Origin: Bryopsis sp. KO-2023
Lineage: Eukaryota; Chlorophyta; Ulvophyceae; Bryopsidales; Bryopsidaceae
Assembly (NCBI GenBank): GCA_030272585.1
Contig: BSYQ01000001.1
Coordinates: forward strand, 2,666,001-2,730,000
Reading direction: 5' to 3'
DNA length: 64,000 nucleotides
Of the stretch, positions 12,073 to 23,569 are shown one piece after another (position 1 is the first letter of the stretch; each line of letters opens with the position of its first letter). The position numbers and the translations under genes were made by a program. The notes beneath the pieces are model-generated. The model made no database searches. It was not told where the DNA came from and was given only the letters and a program-made list of their open reading frames with translations.

Positions 12073-13601
12073 TTATCGACCACCATCTACCAACGCTGAC
12101 ACGACGCTGGACACTGCAAGGTTAAGCAAAAGATGAGAGAAAACAGGACCGACCTGAAGCTTGGACAGATACACACTGAACCAATGCCCCCCCATCGACC
12201 GTCTTGGATGATACGATTTTCCGATCCTCATGGAAGAGCAACGGAGAATAAGTGTCCGATTGCAGCATGGCCCCGAATTTCTCGGGAGAACCAAACGAAG
12301 TTCTAATTTGAGGCGATGCGAAGTTGTAGACACCAAAAAAATTTCCATTCCTACAGCCAAATTCAAAGTGTTTAACAGTGCATGCAAACACTGGGTGGAG
12401 GCGCACAGAAAACACAGGTATTCTCCACCAGCAACCCGTCACTGTTCAAACTCCATGCAAGATCATCTTCTGACGTAATGCCAGTGTTTTTCAAATCCAA
12501 ATCTGGCGAAGGTTCGATGAATGAGATGATTGGCAGCAGTCCACACCTCAAAGCATCCAGTTGCCACTCAACGATCAACTCTGGAGGCCATTTCGCGTCT
12601 GGTGTCGGGATTTCGACATCTATCTCAGGAATTTCCCCTGCTACCTCCTCAATCATCCAGCATTTGGAAACATGAACGCCTCGATACCTGCCATCACACG
12701 AAATCCCTTCAATCGCCATTAAGAAAGCAAGTCCTTTGTGTCTAATTTGTAACAATGGGGGAAATGTCAAGGTGGTGCATGCAGAACTATATTGACCCTA
12801 CGCTGGGATGACTGTGTCATGCAGACCAAAGGTAACGGTCAAAATTGCCTCCTCCCCTCGACTCCCCTCCACCTGCCATCTTTGGACAAACCGATTGCCA
12901 TCAAGCAGCATCGAGCTCAGAACCTGAACCAACAAACGTACATCCATCGATGTTATATCGTAATTCATTTTGGAAACTATCCACTGGCCAGTGTCGATGG
13001 GCTGTGTGTTGCAGCACTAATGTTGCAAAATCTCCTCCGAGTGAGGCCAACATTAGTGACGATGGATCGCCATCTGCCTTTTCCACAATCAAACTGTGGT
13101 GCTCTTGAGGTTGAGTCTTCCACCCATCTATCTATATTATTCATGATTCTGCTGAAAATCGTCATCGGGCCCCACCTGAATCTCTGAAAGCACGTCGGTG
13201 GAAAGCAACCTCGTCGCGAACGAATCCAACTTGAATTTCCCGGCATCCTTGAATTTGATGACGTCTCGAAAATCCAAGCTCTCCGTGGGCAGCACCGCCC
13301 CGACGAATTTTTCCTTCTCCCTCAAGCAAATTTCGCAGACGTCATCGGGAACGAACTCCATGAGGGCATCCACCTCATTGGCCAGCAAGCTCTCGATACA
13401 TTGTTTGGATACCGAGTCGGCTTTCTGGATCCCTTCGTTGGGGCGACTTTGACACCGAGCTCGAGGCAGACGCTTGCCCTGAACGACATCCCATGGGGCT
13501 CTTGTGCATTTAATGCCTCTGCCGCCAGGAGGGAGCTTGTGGGAGGAGCATGAGTTGTGACGATTCCCCACCCAGACATTCACTCTCCGAAGGGAAGCCA
13601 T
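12073..13601 (-). CDS. Probable plastid protein with a DUF4864-like C-terminal domain
   Basis: Exons 13601-13176, 13131-12942, 12706-12547, 12350-12154 and 12113-12073 are phase-consistent and give 337 aa. The junction entering exon 3 has a weak acceptor and is the least certain part. Residues 1-55 are rich in Ser, Arg and Pro with few acids, like a transit peptide. The last two large exons read PPELIVEWQLDALR joined to NGNFFGVYNFASPQIR, then FGSPEKFGAMLQSDTYSPLL and a beta-rich end. That order (paired QL.AL, FASP, YSPLL) is what I know from DUF4864 proteins of cyanobacteria and plastids. The middle is not recognised. An alternative upstream Met at 13673 is in frame. Function unknown. Confidence 0.6.
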
Positions 13602-13682
13602 GATGGGTGAACTGCTCGTGTCCGTTGCATTTTGTGTCGTACAGCATGTGATCGTAGGGACGTTTCGCCCCAAAATGAAAGG

Positions 13683-13704
13683 TTTAAAGGATTAATCCTT
13701 TAAA
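13683..13704. repeat. 22-bp perfect palindrome upstream of the DUF4864-like gene
   Basis: The sequence equals its own reverse complement over 22 bases, built around GGATTAATCC with TTTAAA flanks. It lies 10 bp upstream of the outer possible start (13673) and 82 bp upstream of the chosen start (13601). A dimeric repressor or activator site is one possibility; this is inferred from symmetry and position. Confidence 0.6.
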
Positions 13705-15135
13705 GCAGGTTATAGGGGTTCACGGTGGTGAGCAAGCTGCTGTTGGAAGTTTCAGTTGACTCATAGCTGTTACTAAGCTGCATGAGTATTTAAACTGAGT
13801 GGAGTTCATGCGAAACAATTCTTGTTTCTTTCGTTCCCACATCCACCCTTACCTTCAAGAGATTTGGAGTACTTTAAAATAGAATGAGGAAGTCCTTATT
13901 CAATAAGAACTGTCAATAAGTTGTCTGCTTGTGTGTCATTGTGCTTGGAGTTTGTTGATGCAGTGTTCTGGTTTGGAGTTGTTTGGGTTGGATTAGAAGT
14001 GTTTAGAGACCTGATAGAGGCCAATTGTTACAAGTGGATTATGATGTGTGGAAATAGGTTTGGTTGCAAAAGGTACGACATTGGCATCAATCTTGTGTTT
14101 TCTTTTGGGAAGGAGTTTTGTAGTTGTGACAAGGACTGTAAGGAGAGAGCTGGCATCCTATCGAATATTTTTGCATAATCGCAACACGAAATCGACTTGC
14201 GCGCCTGCTAGGAAAATCCTCTCGCTTTCCTCCAGGCCTCTGCGCGCGGCAAAAAAAGTAACGCCCGCCCGCCCGCCTGCAAAAACTTGGCAGGCGACAG
14301 AAAAGGAAAGCAATCTGTGCAAAAAAATCACCTTACCGCTGCATTATCGTTTTGATCCATTCGCAAATTTCAATAATCAACCGAAATTAAGGCCGATTTT
14401 CTCCTTCTGGATTGTTCTGGTAGAGCGGGCGCAGCTCCACGTCACCCCCTTGGCGCCCTTTTTAAGTCGAGCCGCCAACCTCTAAACAACGCGTTTTTTT
14501 TTTCTCGCCGCTTTGATTTTTTTTTCTATCCGTCCCGTTCCGATTTTTTTTTCTGCCCACCCCGTTACGCGATGGAATTTTTTTCTTCGCCCCAGTTCTC
14601 TTCTTCAAAAACAAGCACAGTTTCATAAGTCTCCTTTGTTTCTTCCGGTTGGAAGCGTCACTGGTTTAAGTTTCAGTAAGAGGGTGCGGTTGCTCCTCAT
14701 TAGGCTTATCTCGCCTTTAAGACTTATCTAAGGCCACGAGTGCCAAGGGGTTTCTTTGCATGTTGCTTTCTTCCCTTAAATAAAGAAAGGGGTCCATCAC
14801 ACTTACCGGGTGATCGGAGGGATCGTGCCCCTCGGGCTTCTTGTTGTCTCTGTTTTAAGTGTCGGACAATCTATTTTCACTTTGGAGATTTGTCCTCTTC
14901 GCCGGGACTTAATCTAGTGGGATAGGCTTGGATCGCAACGCTGGCGTCCTTTGTTATATTTCACAGATGGGTGCCTTTCGGATGGAAGGGTGTTTGCGCC
15001 AGCTACACTTCGCGTATGGGCGCCCGTCTCGGGCGTTCTCATATTGGTTGTATTTTCAGGCGGGAAGGCTCCGATCTCGCGTTTCTGTCATATCAGTTTT
15101 TGGCATCCTGTGGCTGGGTGTGGACGACGCGCCCC

Positions 15136-15162
15136 GATCCAGACCCGGGCCGGGTCTGGATC
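15136..15162. repeat. 27-bp odd palindrome (13-bp arms)
   Basis: GATCCAGACCCGG, one central G, then its exact reverse complement. The arms could form a strong GC-rich hairpin in RNA or DNA. It sits inside the structured interval at 14.2-15.4 kb. Confidence 0.7.
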
Positions 15163-15360
15163 TCCGTGGCGGGTTATCCTTATTGCTGTCGAGCTTTTTT
15201 TCCCAGGTGGTTGAAGACAACAAGGATGTGGCGCTGGATCCGTAACGGGTTAAACCTTTCTTTCCCGGCGCGGAAACTCTTTGAAGCTGGATCTGGTTCC
15301 AGCTGGTGGTTAAGACTTTGGGATCTTTTTTTCCTGGCTATCTTGTTGAACTTAGAGAGA

Positions 15361-15385
15361 GGTTTTACCAAGTAAAAACCTTTTT
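15361..15385 (+). terminator. Hairpin followed by T5 (possible RNA polymerase III-type end)
   Basis: GGTTTT and AAAACC form a 6-bp stem around an 8-nt loop, directly followed by five T. The arrangement would suit the end of a short structured RNA running on the plus strand. No internal promoter boxes were identified, so this remains a suggestion. Confidence 0.25.
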
Positions 15386-16284
15386 GGCTGTATTTGTCAG
15401 ATAGGAACAGGCCTCCTTGGAAATCTGAGGAAGCTTGCTGTTTAACATGGAAGGCATGTAAAAGGGTTGCTGAGGTCCGACCCCAGGCCACTGTATTGTG
15501 TATTGTATTCCAAAACAGTCATCCCTATTTGAAGCAACATCACTCCAGCTTTTCAACAAACTTTTGGAAGAAATGAGAACCAGCACTGTAGGTTTTTTTT
15601 GGAACAACCACAGTGGGTTTTTTCTTTGACCTGCCGATCCACATTTCATGAATGAACAGTAAGAGGAGACAAGACAGTGTCTTCCTCCTATCATTCCAAC
15701 TTTCAGAAATCCGTTTCTGTTCGACAAGAATGGACTTTAGTGGTGAATTCTAACCCCAAATCATATCTGAGTATTAATAATATTAATACTTCCCTTATTC
15801 AAAAGCACAGGGTTGCCTGGTTCACATACCCCCAAACCAATATTGCCTCCCCTCTTTTACGATATCCCAACTTTGTTGCAGTGCAATCCAACTTGAGCAA
15901 GTCCCTTGTCAAAATCATTCCCACTGACCCCTCTAGCGGGAAAAGAGTTGCTGTCTACTCTGTTGCAGCAGTGCAATATTGGCTACTGGTAGCCAATTTC
16001 AACGATCGTCTGGGGCTCTATTGTCGGTCCATTTTCTTGCCAGAGATTGTATGGAGTGGGCGATTACCAATCCACCAAAATATCCACAAAGTCATTATAC
16101 ATTCAATTCATCCTACATTGGGGAAAACGTTTCTCCCCATCTCACCTGGATACATGATCCCCTAATTGATGCAAAATATAAGCAATTGACAGAAGCCCCC
16201 CTGTCTGCCCTCCAAAAGGATTTTCTCATCAGGAATTTTTTTTCCCCTCGGCTTCCATTCATCGTTCCAAAAACAAAACGATTC

Positions 16285-18233
16285 TCACAAGGACTTTTCT
16301 TTGCTCAAATTTTCTCCCCAGGATGTCCCCATAAAATCAATTCCTTTGGGTAAGAAGCTATCTACGGAGCCTTCTTGCAGGGCACATCCTGAGCCCTGAT
16401 ATCGTTTCCACCCAGGGGAGAGGCCGACCACATCCCCTATGATAATGAGAGTCGGTGAAACCAGCTCCGCCTGTTTGACAGATTCAGCAAGTTCGTCCAG
16501 ACATCCATACACCATCCGTTGATCGATCGTCGTTCCCCGTTCAATCTGAGAGCAAGAAAACACAGCCGTCATGAATGCCAGCTCCAATAGAAGAGAAATT
16601 TGAGAAAACAGGAGCCACAGTCCCAGTCATTTGAAAGAATATAGGTCACCAACGATTCAGTTTGCTCAGCCATCAAAAGAATTGGGGAAAAACTTCAAAG
16701 CAATTGTTCAGCAAATGAACAAAAAATACGACGGCAGTTGGAAAACCACCATCAAGCTTCTGTGTGGCTTCTCCTCCACAGATTCTTTTTTTTTTTCTGC
16801 CCAAAAATACAGTCCAATCAGGTCCAATTAGGTTCAATTTTTTTTTGGGGGGGGGGATTGTGGACTTGCATATGCCCTGAAATTCTCACCGCAACAGCTG
16901 GGGTCTTCACACTTTGGCCACCTCTGACCAATCGCTTCACCAAGGAAGGCAAGGTGTGCAATCCCATGTAAACCACCAACGTCGCCATCGGATCCACCGA
17001 CTTGGCGATCGTTTCATCCAAGTCTTCTTCCCCACCCTCTCTGGAATGCCCCGTAAGAAATCTGACAGTCGTAGCAACCCCCCTGTGTGTCAATGGAACC
17101 CCCAGCTCGGCGCTGATCCCTGAAGCAGCAGTGATTCCGGGAATGCAACGAACGGGGATGCCTCTTTCTTGAAGGTACAGAAGCTCTTCACCCCCCCTTC
17201 CGAAAATGTAAGGATCGCCGCCCTTCAATCGCAACACCCTTCATCCACAGACAGACATCCAGTCGACGTCTCAACCTTTTTCAATACATCCTCCAAAAAA
17301 GGCATCTTTCTGACAATAACGAGTGTTTTTTTCACACAATCTGGGAAATAGTAAATCACACACATGCAACGATATCAAAATGACTTCCATCAACAGTTGT
17401 ATGATATCTGCTTTTTTGGTTTTCCTTTTCCCCCCCTTTTTTTTGCAACCAACAAACTGAAATAACTCACAAGGCTCCTCGCTCTGCAAACTGCATCATG
17501 AGCTGGTGAATTTCCGTTTGAGTTCTGGTGTGAAAACTTCTGTTTTTTCCGACATAGATCATCCGGGCTTCATCATGAACCATTCGCATGATATCATCAG
17601 ACACCAGTCTACACTCACACACACAGATTTCACATGTCAATTACATCATCACGCTTTCAACTTTCGTCTGTTTTCCCCCTAGTTTGCATGGTTTTTCCCT
17701 GTTGCCGGTTTCACCATACTTTAAAAAATGGATGCTTGCACAACTAAAAATACTGGATGGGTTTCTTTAAATAACGGGTGTTTTTGAAACGATGCCATGT
17801 GAATGGAACAGAGGTGTCTGACCTGTCATACAGAACCACATCTGCAGATTGCATTAAGTGAACTGCTCTCAATGTCAGCAATCCAGGATCTCCAGGTCCA
17901 GTCCCAACCAAATAAACGCACCCTGGACCATCAACCCGACCCTCTGCACAACATCGCAATCCTTTGAGTCCTTCGAATCACGCATCAATTCCACACACTT
18001 GGACAATCCGGCCTCTGAGCCGCACCTTGACGTTTCTTCTCCAGAAGCGGCAGGAACTCCGCGACGTCGGGCAAAGTGTACTCGTCGGGGATTCTTTCAG
18101 CCGAGCAGCGCAATCGTTTAACTCTTCTTTGGGACGTCGACGCCTTGACTATCCTGAAACACGACAGTCGAGCATCACTCAGCCTATGTGTCGACGTCGC
18201 GGTCCTGGACGATAGATGTCTCTGGAGTTCCAT
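16285..18233 (-). CDS. UPM1: Uroporphyrinogen-III C-methyltransferase, plastid
   Basis: Exons 18233-18026, 17943-17823, 17608-17471, 17238-16890 and 16545-16285 join in phase to 358 aa. The enzyme methylates uroporphyrinogen III twice with S-adenosylmethionine to make precorrin-2, the branch point to siroheme for nitrite and sulfite reductases. Residues 1-45 are Ser/Thr/Arg-rich, like a chloroplast transit peptide. The SAM-binding loop [12 protein letters not shown] begins at residue 82. Then come [47 protein letters not shown] (157-174), GITAASG and the C-terminal [14 protein letters not shown] roughly 40-residue tail after the last SUMT strand is unusual. It is the methyltransferase only, without a fused CysG-type dehydrogenase/ferrochelatase. 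It is head-to-head with the lipase gene 298 bp away. Confidence 0.93.
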
Positions 18234-18531
18234 CGAGGCGCTTCGGAAAAAACTGGCCCACGAACCAAGCAGCCAAACTCTTTGTACAAGGCCCCACGCA
18301 AAAGGTCCAGCTACAAGAAAGTCAACATTACGCGATTTTTGCCATACAAAGGATCTAGTAAAGCATGACAGATATTGTCAGTCTGCCATGCGTGTCTGCC
18401 AGCCCACGTAAACTGGGCGTGTGCGTGCTTCACATCTTTTACGCCACCACGAAACGCAAAAAACAAACAAACGCGCGTTTCGAAATAGTTTCCAAACAAA
18501 GCAGCTGCAGCGACCGATATCGACGAAAGGA
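18234..18531. promoter_or_regulatory. Shared upstream region of UPM1 and the lipase gene
   Basis: 298 bp between divergent start codons, moderately GC-rich. No TATA box stands out. Bidirectional promoter activity is inferred from the arrangement. Confidence 0.4.
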
Positions 18532-21058
18532 ATGGACGAACCCAACGAGGTGTGCTTGGGTAGCAAAGGATGGGTGGAGTACGTGGACAACAACGAGGGA
18601 CTGGGGCTGTGCAGATATTTTTGGCCAGCGGAAGGGAAGGCGAAAGCTGTGATTCTCTGCGTTCACGGCCACGGTGGACACATGCAGTTCGAATTCCTGA
18701 AGCTCGTTGTGAGTTTGAAATCCTGACGCTACAAGACGTCAGGTCGTGACGAGACCGGACGTCTCGTAGATTCGCCACGACAGAATCCGCCACGATATAC
18801 GCGCACGCCCTAAAAAGCATCCCAGTGTGTTCTTCTGTCGGTTTGTGAAGCATTGGTTAGACACTGAGTGGGGGGATTTTGTTGTTTGGGAATGAAACTT
18901 AGCGGGTGCGTTTTCTTTTTTCGTTTTTCCTATGTCAGAGTCCTGGACAGCCTCTGGTGTATGAGGGTTCGTGGATTCAACACTTCAACAAGCTCGGATT
19001 TTCGGTTTGCGGGCACGATCATCAAAGTCATGGGCTTTCCCAAGGGGCCAAAGGCTTGCGATGCTATTTCAACAAGTTTCAGGATTTTGTCGATGATCTT
19101 CTAGATTTTGGAAGGTAAAAATTGGTGAAGTGAAATTTTGTTTTGCTGATATCAAAACATGGCTCCTTCAATTGGTTTCAGAATTTGTCACAAAGCATTT
19201 TTAATCAGATGTAGGCATCATCTCAGGAAAAAATCATCCAAGATATTTGGTATGGAGCCCATCAAACACAGCAGAGGATTTCCACTGGAAATTGACACGA
19301 CATGGATCTAATTAAAACGAATGCACTCTTTGAATTCGGTGGAAAAAAAAACGCCGGCGATATCATTAAAGTGTTTCTAGTTTCGTAGGTGGCTGAAAGA
19401 TACATCCGATACACAGGGCTTCTCCGGTTTGCCTGTTTTCCTTTTGGGAAAAAGCTTGGGAGGATGCATAGCTACGAATGCCATCCACCAGCAGGTACGA
19501 TAATTCTGGCTGGCCTGTGTCCAGTTCTTCCTGTGTTGAGCTAATACTACGGCCAGTATTGTTTGCACTACGAACAGATGTTTGTTTAATCACTATAAAA
19601 ATGTTTGGTGAATGAAAGAACAAGAAAAGTTGATGTCTTTGTTTCTTTCCTAGTGTTCATCCTAGCCCCCCTTCTCTCTTATTTCACCAGGTTTTTTTTT
19701 CTGGCAGTGTTACGATGGACAACGATTAACGGTGGATGTCGTTTGTGGATTTGTTGTGTTAAACTTTACCATTAGTTCCAATGGTTGTCAATTAGAAATC
19801 GACTATTTTTTTTGTGTGTGTTTTCAAAAAGGGAGATTTGTTCAAGGGTGCTGTATTGCTGGCCCCTATGCTGTCTCTGGAAAAAGTGTCGAAACAGGGT
19901 TTGAACCCCTATCTCAGGTCTGACCAATTGGACCACTGCAGCTTTGTTTGAGAACTCTGTAACCCACCCTTGCACATTTCATTCAGGATTGATATTAAAT
20001 CCGATTCCCAAAAACTCGAGCGAATTGTGAAAAAAGACATTGAATGGTACTCCAGTTGGCTGAATTTGCGTGGATTTATTTTAAGTTCCACCCGCTTTGT
20101 GGGGTCGTCTGATTTTCCTTGTTTTTTCGAACAGGCCGATTGCATCGATCTTGAGCTGGGTAACTCCATCACTTCCTGTGGCTGAGGTCAAGGCCAACAA
20201 GATGTTCCCCTTGATTCAGGAGGCATATGATAGAGGTCCGTGACCCATCGACCGAAAGAGGCCATTCACCCATGTCTCAAAATGCCCCAAAGAAGAGTGA
20301 TTGCATGTTTTCTTTTTTTTCTCCCTTTTTTCCTGCAATAGAATTAGCAATTCAAGAACTGGCGTGAGAAGTCGATGTCTCAACCCCACCTCTTGGCTCG
20401 TGGTTTGCATGCGTCATAATCTGCCCTTTTTCTAAGAAGTTTCCACCCTTGTTAGGGTTTTTTGGTGATTTAAAATTTGGGGGGGTTGATTCAGATGTTG
20501 CATGCTGGCACAAATTCACACGAGCTCGAGTGGCGGCGGAATATCTGAAGGCAACCGAGGAGACATGCAATGCAATGAAAGACATGAATTTCCCGTTTCT
20601 GGTAGTCCACAGCTCAAAAGATGACATGACAGATCCTGATGGATCGAAGCAATTGCATGAGCAATCACAGGTAAAAGAAAGAACCAAAAAGGTCGTTATT
20701 TTTCTTTTTTTCAAGTGATTCTTAAAGAAATGGGCCGGAAACTAAGCCACTCATGTAGCACTGATGTTTACGTCTAAAAATAAAATAAAACAAAACAAGT
20801 AAAATAAATAAGTAATTAGTGATGTGGGTGCTGTTATCGAGAAGGCCGTTTACTCAAATTCCAAAAGTCCCCAAGAAAGCTGTTTACTGCGTAGTTTTCA
20901 AAGAATAGTGATGTTGATGGTGCTGTGGCTTGGCATGTGGTCAGGCCGAGGACAAGACCTTGCAAATGATGGACGATATGTGGCACTTTTTGATCAAGGA
21001 GCCAGGCAATGAGAGAATTAGGGATATGACAGTGGAGTGGTTATCTGCTCGAGTGTAA
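18532..21058 (+). CDS. Monoacylglycerol lipase-like serine hydrolase (alpha/beta fold)
   Basis: Seven exons (18532-18708, 18939-19114, 19389-19494, 19832-19917, 20135-20235, 20495-20670, 20945-21058) join in phase to 311 aa. The oxyanion motif is VHGHGGH near residues 44-50. The nucleophile elbow is GKSLGG with Ser140, the acid is Asp258 in HSSKDDMTDPDGS, and the base is His288 in MWHFL. These match the MGLL/lysophospholipase family (Hydrolase_4), which cleaves monoacylglycerols or lysophospholipids. The stretch APMLSLEKVSKQGLNPYLRP is typical of algal and plant members as far as I recall. No signal or transit peptide was seen, so it is probably cytosolic or peripheral on membranes. The acceptor of exon 4 (TTTTCAAAAAG) is weak but frame and family support it. 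Confidence 0.88.
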
Positions 21059-21774
21059 CAACAAGAAGAGTGAAAAGTGTATTCTGGAGGGTTCACTTGT
21101 ATATTCGATTTTGATGGGGAATGGGGTGCACCTGATCAAGCGACATGTAATTCAGTGATATTGATGATTTTAATTTATTTATATATCAAATAATAATGAA
21201 AATACTGTCACATCATTTCTTATTCAAATAGCTGACAGGCAGATCACATCAAGCACAGAGTCCATGATCTAATGAGCGATCGATGAGGCAATACCAGCTG
21301 CTTATGTTCCCCGACCGCAGGATGAAATTTTGTTGCGGATTTCCCCTCTCTATAACAGTAAACTTTTTATCTAGATCAAATCAGTGTGTAGTAACTTCCT
21401 GGCATCTCTCTGAGCCGCCAAACAGCAAACAAGCCGTTATGCCTGTCGTGATCCATTCCCGAAGGGCACCTTTGCTTGATCAACCAGTAAAGCCTGCCCG
21501 GTTTTCCTGAACAGATCATCCCTCCATGCTTGCTGCTATTCCACAGCCCAATCTTCTCACAATGTTTTTACAGTCAGTTAAAAATGGGGGAAAAAAATAC
21601 AACACTCAAGCATCCTCTCTCAATCTTCTCAAAAAAATACTGCCGAACCTCCTCTGCAAAACCAGCCCCATCCCACAGGAGACACTCACCCCCCAGTACA
21701 TCCAAAAAAAAACGGGAGGGCGTCTTGCAACCAATGGCAACAACAGAGCAACTTTCCAAATTATTTTTGTTAAA
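21059..21774. other. Convergent 3' flanks
   Basis: AT-rich directly after the lipase gene, including TTTATTTATATAT near 21174. Towards the minus-strand coiled-coil gene the plus strand is rich in C and T. No gene was seen. Confidence 0.5.
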
Positions 21775-23385
21775 TCACATGTCGTCGACTCTGCTCAAAA
21801 ACTCATTGATGCTCTTGGTGATGCTTTCCTCGGCCTCTCGGGCTTCCTTCTCAATCAATTGCTCTTTCTCCGTGACCTGTTGGTCAACCACCCCATGAAT
21901 GTGAATTTGTTGCCGAAAAATTCTTGGGCCGGGCCTATTTAATTAGTTGTTTCGGCCTCCCCCTCCCCACCCTTCAATTTATATGACTGCATAAATGTAT
22001 ATATATAATGGGAAGAATTGACGGCAATGCACACATGCGAACACGTTTTGACCGTTGTGCTTTTGCACCACTTTTTTCTTTCTTCATTTTTTATTTGTGT
22101 TGCATTGATGTTCAGGGTGCCCGGCCTTATCTGAATCTCTAAATATACATATTTTCATTATTGTTATTTTTTATTTTTTTTTGGTGTCAAGAAAATTACT
22201 TCTGATGGCTGTCAATACATACCTTGGCTTCTTCCAGAATTTCTTCCCTCTGGATGGTGTTTTCTGTCTCAGCCTTGACTTTCTCGATTTCAGCGATGGC
22301 TTCCTCCAGTTTGGCTATCTCCTGCACAATGAATCAACCCCCCAAATAATGACAACGCATCCTTGGACGCAGCAAGCAATTTCCCGAGAAATACATTCTC
22401 TGTGTGTAAGGTGTGTTCACATGTGCAGATCATGCGGCTCATTTTTTCTTAATTCGAAAGCCCTCCAGAGAATGGAGAGTTGCTACACAGTGAAGCAAAC
22501 GCGTGGGAATGCAATCAAGGTCCAGCATGTGAGCACTCCCCAAAAGGCTGAACCAAAAAATGAATGAAAAGGAGAACAAATTTTACCTCTTTGCTTGCGT
22601 CCGTGCCCGCAGCCTTGTCTGCCGTAATCCTTAGCTTTATTTGTTCTTCGATTTCCCTAGTTTTTTCCTCCACCTGTGATAACCAACACCCCCCTCCAAC
22701 TTCCTCAAAAATTCACATCCAGTCATTGCATACCCCACCAATCCCCACTTTCTCCGAAAAAAAAGCAGCAAACGTACAAAAGAGGGGGAGGGGGAAAACA
22801 CTTTACCAGTTGTTTCTTGGATTCAGCCTCCGCTCTCCTCGCCAATCGTTGCTGCTCGAGCTTATATTCCAGCATATCTTTTTGGGCTTCGATCTGAGCT
22901 TTCATCTGCTCCATTTCCTCCGCCTTCGTTGTAGCAATTGCAGGTCCCCCCATGATCAGAGGCAAGGACACCACCAAACCGATTGTCGCTCTCCTGCTCG
23001 ATGTGACATTCAGCCATCTTCCCTCCGAGGTGCATTGCCCATTTGTGCTGGAAACAGAAACAGTCAATTCACCACCAAACCTACCACAGAAAAGCGAGAT
23101 AAGTCTTGTGACTCACACTTGACCATTTACATCTAGCTAATGAGAATTTAGCTGTTCTTTACGAAACATGGGGAAAATTCTGTTGCTGGGGGGCAGCTGC
23201 ACACCAAAAAGTTGATCCCCTTGATCAGATTCACACATAGTAGCTAAAGATCTGGAACAGCAAGCAGTGATGCGATGGGAGGGTTACCTGGTCTGTTGCT
23301 GGGGAACCTGAGCACGCACCCGCACAGAACGGTGGGCTGCAAAGCTCACCTGCGTTGAAACACGGCTGTAACGGCAACAAGGCAT
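21775..23385 (-). CDS. Plastid coiled-coil protein with a twin-arginine thylakoid signal
   Basis: Exons 23385-23288, 23047-22807, 22673-22587, 22321-22223 and 21876-21775 join in phase to 208 aa. The first 32 residues, few acids and many Arg/Ser/Val (VSFAAHRSVRVRAQVP), look like a chloroplast transit peptide. Then follows SSRRATIGLVVSLPLIMGG ending PAIA: a twin-arginine pair, hydrophobic stretch and an Ala-x-Ala-like cleavage site, typical of Tat import into the thylakoid lumen. The remainder is one long charged helix (EEMEQMKAQIEAQKDMLEYKLEQ, then heptad-like E/K/Q/L runs) with no other domain. No named family was recognised. A structural lumen or thylakoid-membrane role is inferred. Confidence 0.75.
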
Positions 23386-23569
23386 GGGGGCTTGGGTGCA
23401 GAGATGAGAATTCGCTTCTCGCAGAGATGGGAATTCCCTTTATTTGATGGTCGCCGTCACTTGATCCGATCCACGGAAGTCGAGAATTGTTTGGGTTGGT
23501 CGATCGAATCCCATTCCCTGCTTTCCCCCTCAACGTTTTCTCGAATCCGCCTCTTTTTTTGACAACGAG
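23386..23569. promoter_or_regulatory. 184-bp shared upstream region of two plastid-protein genes
   Basis: Separates the start codon of the thylakoid coiled-coil gene (minus) from that of CCS1 (plus). Both products carry transit peptides, so joint control is plausible. A short GAGATG.GAATTC motif occurs twice (23401-23412 and 23424-23435). No known element was assigned. Confidence 0.45.

Larger units (their letters stand above)
13705..16284. other. 2.6-kb gene-poor interval with a hairpin-rich stretch
   Basis: No exon with family similarity on either strand. The part from about 14180 to 15390 differs from its surroundings: mixed GC, few homopolymers, several inverted repeats (15136-15162, 15285-15304, 15361-15380), the last followed by TTTTT. 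The part from 15400 to 16284 is pyrimidine-rich on the plus strand and probably 3' flank of UPM1. An open frame at 15677-16165 shows no recognisable domain. Confidence 0.45.

Noticed and set aside
14790-14840. CACTTACCGGGTGATCGG resembling the 5' end of U1 snRNA
   Set aside because: The 5' splice-site pairing sequence is not intact and no U1 stem-loop I or Sm site follows.
14928-15375. Overlapping open frames in three plus-strand frames
   Set aside because: Three frames are open at once, which reflects GC content and hairpins, not coding. A faint RNase H-like string was not supported by motif order.
15677-16165. 162-codon plus-strand open frame
   Set aside because: No recognisable domain; it lies in the pyrimidine-rich 3' flank of UPM1, where stops are depleted by composition.
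19888-19944. tRNA/SINE-like A-box and B-box (TGGTCCAATTGG, GGTTCAAACCC) on the minus strand
   Set aside because: The boxes are only 16 nt apart, with no room for an anticodon arm, and the sequence covers a lipase exon end (QGLNPYLR) whose reading frame is conserved-looking. Probably chance.
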